From Dichomitus squalens LYAD-421 SS1 (lineage: Eukaryota > Basidiomycota > Agaricomycetes > Polyporales > Polyporaceae), in the NCBI RefSeq assembly GCF_000275845.1, contig NW_006766896.1, positions 277,062 through 315,420 on the forward strand: a stretch of DNA of 38,359 nucleotides, given 5' to 3'. Shown one piece after another: positions 33,476-38,359 of the stretch. Position 1 is the stretch's first letter. Every line of letters begins with the position of its first letter. The notes under the pieces are model-generated. The model ran no database searches and was not told where the DNA came from. It saw only the letters and a list, made by a program, of their open reading frames with translations. The position numbers and the translations under genes were made by a program.

Positions 33476-35456
33476 ATGATGATGCAGTGGTCACAATATG
33501 CGAGGTAAACGGGTATGTTAAGATGTCAGCCATGCCAAAGGAGTATTTGTATGAATTATAGTCAGCCCCAAAAGATGCCCACAGCCACAAAAGCCGCCGT
33601 TCTATTGTTGAAAAATTTGGAGAAGGGTGCTACGATCAGGGTCCTGCTAAGAATAGAGGAATAGAGTGAGCGACACGATTTCACTCACTACAGTCCTGGC
33701 AACACAGTCAATTTTTAAAAGTCTGTTCGTTTTCCTTGCGTCAATCGTCAGATGGGAAAGCCTCAGTTGTTAGCTCGCGTGACCAAGGACGATTACGGTA
33801 TACGTACTGAACTGGCATGGGAACTCGTGTGGCTATACCTGGTGGAGCAATATCCTACGTCATTCAATGATTCAGGATTGAGGAGATCAAAGGAGTTGAG
33901 GTGCAATGGGGAGAAAGATGGACAACTGCACGGATACAGACATGATACGAGAGAAGTTCATTATGATACACGCGAGGATTACGGAGGTAATCGGCATCGA
34001 GGCTGAATAAGGTGCACCTAGGATGCCAGTCTCTGCGCAGTTTGAGTACTCAAGCATAAACGCCATCAAACGAACGCACGTCGAGTGGGGCCAACAGCGA
34101 AGAACAAGTAAACCAAAACCATGCGATTCATTTCATGAGTGACAACGCTACGGAGCGTTCACTCCCGGGATGTCTCCCCTACCACGCTCTGGCTGGATGA
34201 ACCCCAGAATATTAGGAACAAGAAAAGATCTGGGATGATAAGTGAGGTCCACATTCCCGTAGCGACAATGAGACTGAGATGCACACCTTGATCGCGCAGG
34301 AACCAGTCGAAACCGTCAAGTGCATCACAAAGTGCACTTCTCATCAGCACGCCGCCGCAAACATTCGATCGCGAAGATTGACTGTCACTTCTTCACATCC
34401 TCAATCCAAACACGCTCGTTGCCGGTATCTCCCAATCTTCTGACAATCACTTCGATCTTGTCAGTGAACCTGTATCATCTCGCTCGAGGGCGGGTGTTCA
34501 CTTGTCTTCCACGCTCTCACGCGCCCACTTAGTGGCGGCCCTCGGCGAGTCCTGCGGAGCGAGCGACCAATTCGAGCTGGGGGTGGAGTAAGTGTCTCGA
34601 ACATAGTCCAATGGCATTTGTTTCCTTCTGCAGCACAGGAGGACGACAACAAGAGGGACAGGTGTGAGTGACAGAGGGGACGTACTCCAACACGGCCACG
34701 CCTTCCCTCCCGGCCCCCACCCAGCGAGGACATGCGCGCTCCGCCAAGTTGTGGGTTGCAACCATCTACTAGCCGGCTTGCATAATTCTTCGCTATGGTC
34801 TGTTGGATAGATTGCACTAGGTGCGTCAGTATACGCCCATCGTTTCGCATCTGAGCAATGAGGCACCTTCATATTGATGTTCCCATGCGGACACAGCCGC
34901 GAAATGACGGTAGAGACGTTTTCGTCGCCCTTGCTCCGGCGGACAGCCTTGAACCTGTGAAGTGGATTAGCTTGAAGCTGCTTCTTGCGCAGGTCGGATC
35001 TCCTCTGCGACGGTCTCCTTCAGCACCTCGATCGCCTGATCAGCTTCCAGAGCCGGATGAGACCATTGCTGACCAGACACGATCACATAACTGGCAGGCA
35101 GAAAGCCAGTCGTCAAGATGAGGTTCTCAGAAATCGTCATAGCAGCGCTCGGCACTCACCTCGGCTGCCTTCTTGTGGGTCTTCCCCGCAGCCCTTCGAG
35201 AAGGTTGTAATAGTCTGCTTGCCCTAGCACTGGTCGCGCCGTCGCTGTCGTCTCGGCCCTCCTCTGCGATAGCGACACGGCTTATACGGCGACCGCTGTT
35301 GTCTTCGTCCTTCCGTTGCCAGTAGATGGCGACGGGAGTAGTGGAATTATCGGTGCATATAGTGGAGGAGAGAACGAACAGGCAAAGGCGTATCGACTGA
35401 GACGGCGATGGAGGATGTGGAGAGGACATGAATTTGCCTTGTCATGATCTAGAGGG
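33476..35456. other. Unassigned right-arm sequence
   Basis: Lower-GC sequence than the core genes. On the minus strand, 34159-34350 encodes a hydrophobic stretch (LIVATGMWTSLIIPDLFLFL) that could be a membrane segment. The frame at 33887-34069 (-) is also hydrophobic (PITSVILACIIMNF). The open frames at 34498-34872 and 34967-35429 (-) show no family motif. I cannot assemble a gene. Possible remnants of another membrane-protein gene are inference only. Confidence 0.4.
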
Positions 35457-35457
35457 A

Positions 35458-36702
35458 CATCAGGAAAAAACCTATTTCTCGCGAGCCCCCCACCGGAGTT
35501 CCCGAGCATTGCGAGACCCCACCGGAGCTCCTGAGCATCGCGAGCCCTCTCGAGTCGCTCGAGTTGTGCCTATCAGCTTGCGAGCGCTCGGAAGCTCAGC
35601 CGAGGTTCCGAGGACGCCATCAAGTGATGACAATCGCCCGCTGCTCCCTTTCTACTCGTGGGACTTGTCCTGCACCTATGAATCAAGTTTGTAGTTGCTG
35701 CCATGCAAAATCTTGTCAGAGTATCTCCTCTTTTGCGAGCAGAGCAGTACAATGAATGTGCCAAGTTATCCCTGACCGGCCCTAAACTCCACGTGGCAAC
35801 ATCAACATTCCCATTAATGCTGGCGTAGCCTCCACCACTTCGACGTCTTCCCCCATCCTCCATGACCCCACTCTGTCGTCCGGTCTGACTCATGGGCTAT
35901 AAGTACTGTTCCCTGGCCTTATCTTTGACTATGTGGTATGCCCTAAGAGGCCTGGTTTCCATGCTGAAGCCTGCGTGAATCACGTCCCTTACTGAGCTCG
36001 TTGTGGGTGAAGCCATTGGAGTCTATTGTGAGTTCATCGTCTAGCAAGCCCCGCTCGTATCACATACGGTGTTTCCACGTCCCCCTTGGTTTCTTATACT
36101 GCGGTACCGTGAGCTCATATATTCTTCAATGAGTAGCTATGGTAAGTCATTGTTTTGCCCGTGTTGGTTGCCACATAGGCTCGCATTGGGGTCCGCGGAT
36201 GAGAATTTTTACCGCCATGCAGTCGTGGTGGCGGGGGTGTTGCACTGGACACCTGTACTGTGTGAGTCACACAATGCAGCCACGGAGATTGCAAAAGCTG
36301 AGCTTGAAGCATGCACAGGGCTAACTGACGGTGAAGATGAGGCGGAGCAAGGCCATTGACTCGGACTCGACTCGGAACTAGTGTACTACAGCGATCAGTA
36401 GTGTAGATTTTGTACTGCGGATTACATATGATTCTTCGAATGATATTGGTTTCTGTGGTCATATGGATGATTCGTGAGGGGTGTGCGTGCCATAATATGG
36501 CTGTATATTCGGGTCTGTGATGTCTATCAATGTCTCGATGTGTGCTTGGGAGTGCTCGAGAGTACTCGAGAGCTTCTGGGGAGATCTCGCGCGACCTCTT
36601 GAGGCGCTAGTGGGGTCTCCATAACAGGGTACTTGCCTCGACTGTCTAATCGGTCTCTGGAGAATCTATAGCTCTTTCGAGGCAAGTGATTTTTTCCTGA
36701 TG
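35458..36702. repeat. Possible inverted-repeat-bounded element
   Basis: CATCAGGAAAAAA at 35458-35470 recurs on the opposite strand at 36690-36702. Inward of both copies lie related blocks in inverted order: GAGACCCCAC at 35513-35522 against 36610-36619 (-), and CTCTCGAG clusters near 35550 and 36556-36574. The arms are diverged, and I see no target-site duplication and no transposase. A non-autonomous DNA element about 1.2 kb long is one explanation. Confidence 0.35.
35481..35539. repeat. Imperfect tandem repeat, about 30 bp unit
   Basis: Two copies of a unit of about 30 bp begin GCGAGCCCCCCACCGGAG and GCGAGACCCCACCGGAG and end GAGCATT and GAGCATC. A third copy starts with GCGAGCCC at 35540. 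They lie inside the left arm of the possible inverted-repeat element. Confidence 0.7.
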
Positions 36703-38000
36703 GAGGTGCTCAAGCGAAAAAAAAAAACTGGTCAGAATATCGACCATCGTGCTCAAACGGGGCATGGAACGAAGGGCGAGAGCATGCATATATCCCACGC
36801 ATCCCAAGCTGCACGACAGAGTCAGCGCGCGTAGTGCCTATGACAGATAGGATGTTGAGCCGTAGTGTCGCCCGCTTGGGTAGGACCTCATGGAACCTTT
36901 CGGCAGCACGCATGCACACGCGCTCACGAGGATGAACAGGAAGGATACACGCGGGAAGGGACGTACTTGGCAAGCAAAGCTACCTGTTGTTGAGATACGC
37001 AGCGGCCCTAACCTTTCATCTGGCTAGGAACGTCTGGCCGTGTTGAGCGATTTCGGAGCTCGTAGATACAAAGGAACGGTCGCGTCATGGAATCTGAAAG
37101 CATGAGATGGCTACATGAACACATGCGTCAGTATGAACCCATAAGGGATCCGATCATGGATTGAAGCTAGATAGCGTTCATAGCGTCTGTGTGCCGCATA
37201 CACGAAACAGGCGCATGTAAGGATGCAGACGACCACTTCAACAGTCTGGTATCACGGGCGCATAGGATCGTAGCTTTATATAGATCAGCAGAGCCGTGCT
37301 GGTACTAGACGTGACAGTTGCAAGAAAGCGAGTGCTCACCGAATGTCCTCCCGTTCCACTCGCCCTTTTTCTCCCTGATACTCGATACAGGCGCAAGCCC
37401 TCTGCCGTCACCGTGCTCCGTGAGTTCCTCACACGTTGTGCGGGAGGGCGTGGACCATACAGGACACAGGAACAGCGGTGTATGCCATTTACTGCCGTAA
37501 GCGCAGCCACTGGACGACGATTGCTTCGACTTGTGATCGCGGCGGAGCTACGCAGCGCGAAGATCTTGCCAGCAAGAATTCTGCAGGGAGAAGTTCTGTG
37601 AGAGCAAGGCCTGCTCGTTCGTCATTAGCGAGGGGATCGCGGTGTTCGGGCCTCGTTGAGGCTGACAGTGAGCCACCAGAGCGACTTGTCGGAGGCAGGT
37701 TCGCAACAACGTGATGTGAGCATTCATGTGGAGTTTGGGGGACGTAGCTTGCTCAGACAGGGGATGATATATAGAGCGAGGTTGATCATGTTACATGGAG
37801 ATCTGATTGCAACGCGCGCGAGGTGAGTTTACCAACTAGTGGATAATGAGCGACTGGCAGTCTAGGCCCTGCAAGGGTGTCGGAATGCGGTCAGGTGACG
37901 TGTCAGATTAGATTAGATTACCTTACCTTCCTATTATAGTAGACAAGCACTGCCACCTGCCAGCGCTGTAGACAGTGCTGGCTTCGCTCCTTCCTTTCCT
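36703..38000. other. No recognisable gene
   Basis: Mixed-composition sequence. Open frames up to about 100 codons on both strands (37238-37510 and 37296-37601 are the longest) overlap each other and show no motif. A short GATTA direct repeat, GATTAGATTAGATTA, lies near 37906-37920. Nothing supports an RNA gene. Confidence 0.45.
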
Positions 38001-38148
38001 CAGTCAGTGATCTTCCCACTAGACTGAGGTATGTTCATCTTCTATTCCCATACTATACTGTACTCATATGGTTCTTAGAGTCCTCTGTACAGGTATAGTC
38101 CTAATACAGTCAGTGATCTTCCCACTAGACTGAGAGTCCTCTGTACAG
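38001..38148. repeat. Interleaved direct repeats at the window edge
   Basis: CAGTCAGTGATCTTCCCACT followed by AGACTGAG occurs at 38001-38028 and again at 38107-38134. AGAGTCCTCTGTACAGG occurs at 38077-38093 and at 38132-38148. The two repeat families alternate over about 150 bp, so the second pair looks like a joined duplication. They may belong to a larger repeat that continues past the window end. Confidence 0.85.
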
Positions 38149-38359
38149 GATCTCTTAGGTTATGAGCCCTGGCTCCTCCAGCTGAGTTCTTACTCCTCAT
38201 CACACCACCACTCCTCTGTGTCCAACTCAGAGTTGCACACATACTACCAGGTGTACGACTTTGAGTCCACCCTGCTCCCCATCTCTTGTGCCAGCACACC
38301 GGCGTTTTTTCCCGCGCTTAAGCGCCCACACTTCGCCCTCAGGCCTCTGGTGTCCCCTC

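Noticed and set aside
37906..37920. GATTAGATTAGATTA as a possible telomeric repeat
   Set aside because: The fungal telomere unit is TTAGGG; only three GATTA units are present, inside ordinary sequence.
1..38359. CRISPR arrays, bacterial operons, rRNA genes
   Set aside because: No regularly spaced repeats, no ribosome-binding-site structure and no rRNA core sequences were seen. The gene structure is eukaryotic throughout.

Overview
The window looks like nuclear DNA of a filamentous basidiomycete, probably a wood-decay Agaricomycete (Polyporales-like; this placement is inference). The reasons are intron-dense genes with 50-60 nt GT-AG introns, GC-rich exons, a basidiomycete-type Zn2Cys6 regulator and paired DUF6533-type membrane proteins. 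I rebuilt gene models by eye from splice sites, phase and recalled family motifs. The summed exon lengths of six models divide by three, and a seventh (the acyl-CoA oxidase) does so only after one extra base.

Layout, left to right. 740-2400 (-): a cytochrome P450 that lost its heme-binding end. 3485-3602 (-): U6 snRNA. 3867-6413 (+): acyl-CoA oxidase ending in the peroxisomal signal AKL, with a one-base frame break in a G-tract. 6584-7221 (-): CHZ1-type H2A.Z chaperone. 7222-10310: no gene seen. 10311-14821 (-): 16-exon, 1015-residue Zn2Cys6 transcription factor. 17760-19655 (+): La protein with an RGG tail. 21339-23210 (+): secreted SGNH/GDSL esterase. 23288-23359 (-): tRNA-Ala(CGC). 24706-27092 (+): long-chain acyl-CoA synthetase. 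27568-29290 (-) and 31767-33475 (-): two paralogous DUF6533-type multi-pass membrane proteins. 33476-38359: lower-GC sequence with repeats, a possible inverted-repeat element and no recognisable gene.

Functional links. The acyl-CoA synthetase activates fatty acids and the oxidase starts peroxisomal beta-oxidation, so the two fit one pathway, but unrelated genes lie between them. La binds the 3' ends of Pol III transcripts, and two such transcripts (U6 and tRNA-Ala) are in the window.

The most unusual signal is in the two membrane-protein genes. Both appear to need a 2-nucleotide exon (AG) between two ordinary-size introns, at the same place in the protein, although the introns themselves have diverged. 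Three GC-AG introns, a partly eroded P450 and an apparent frameshift in the oxidase are the other main points.
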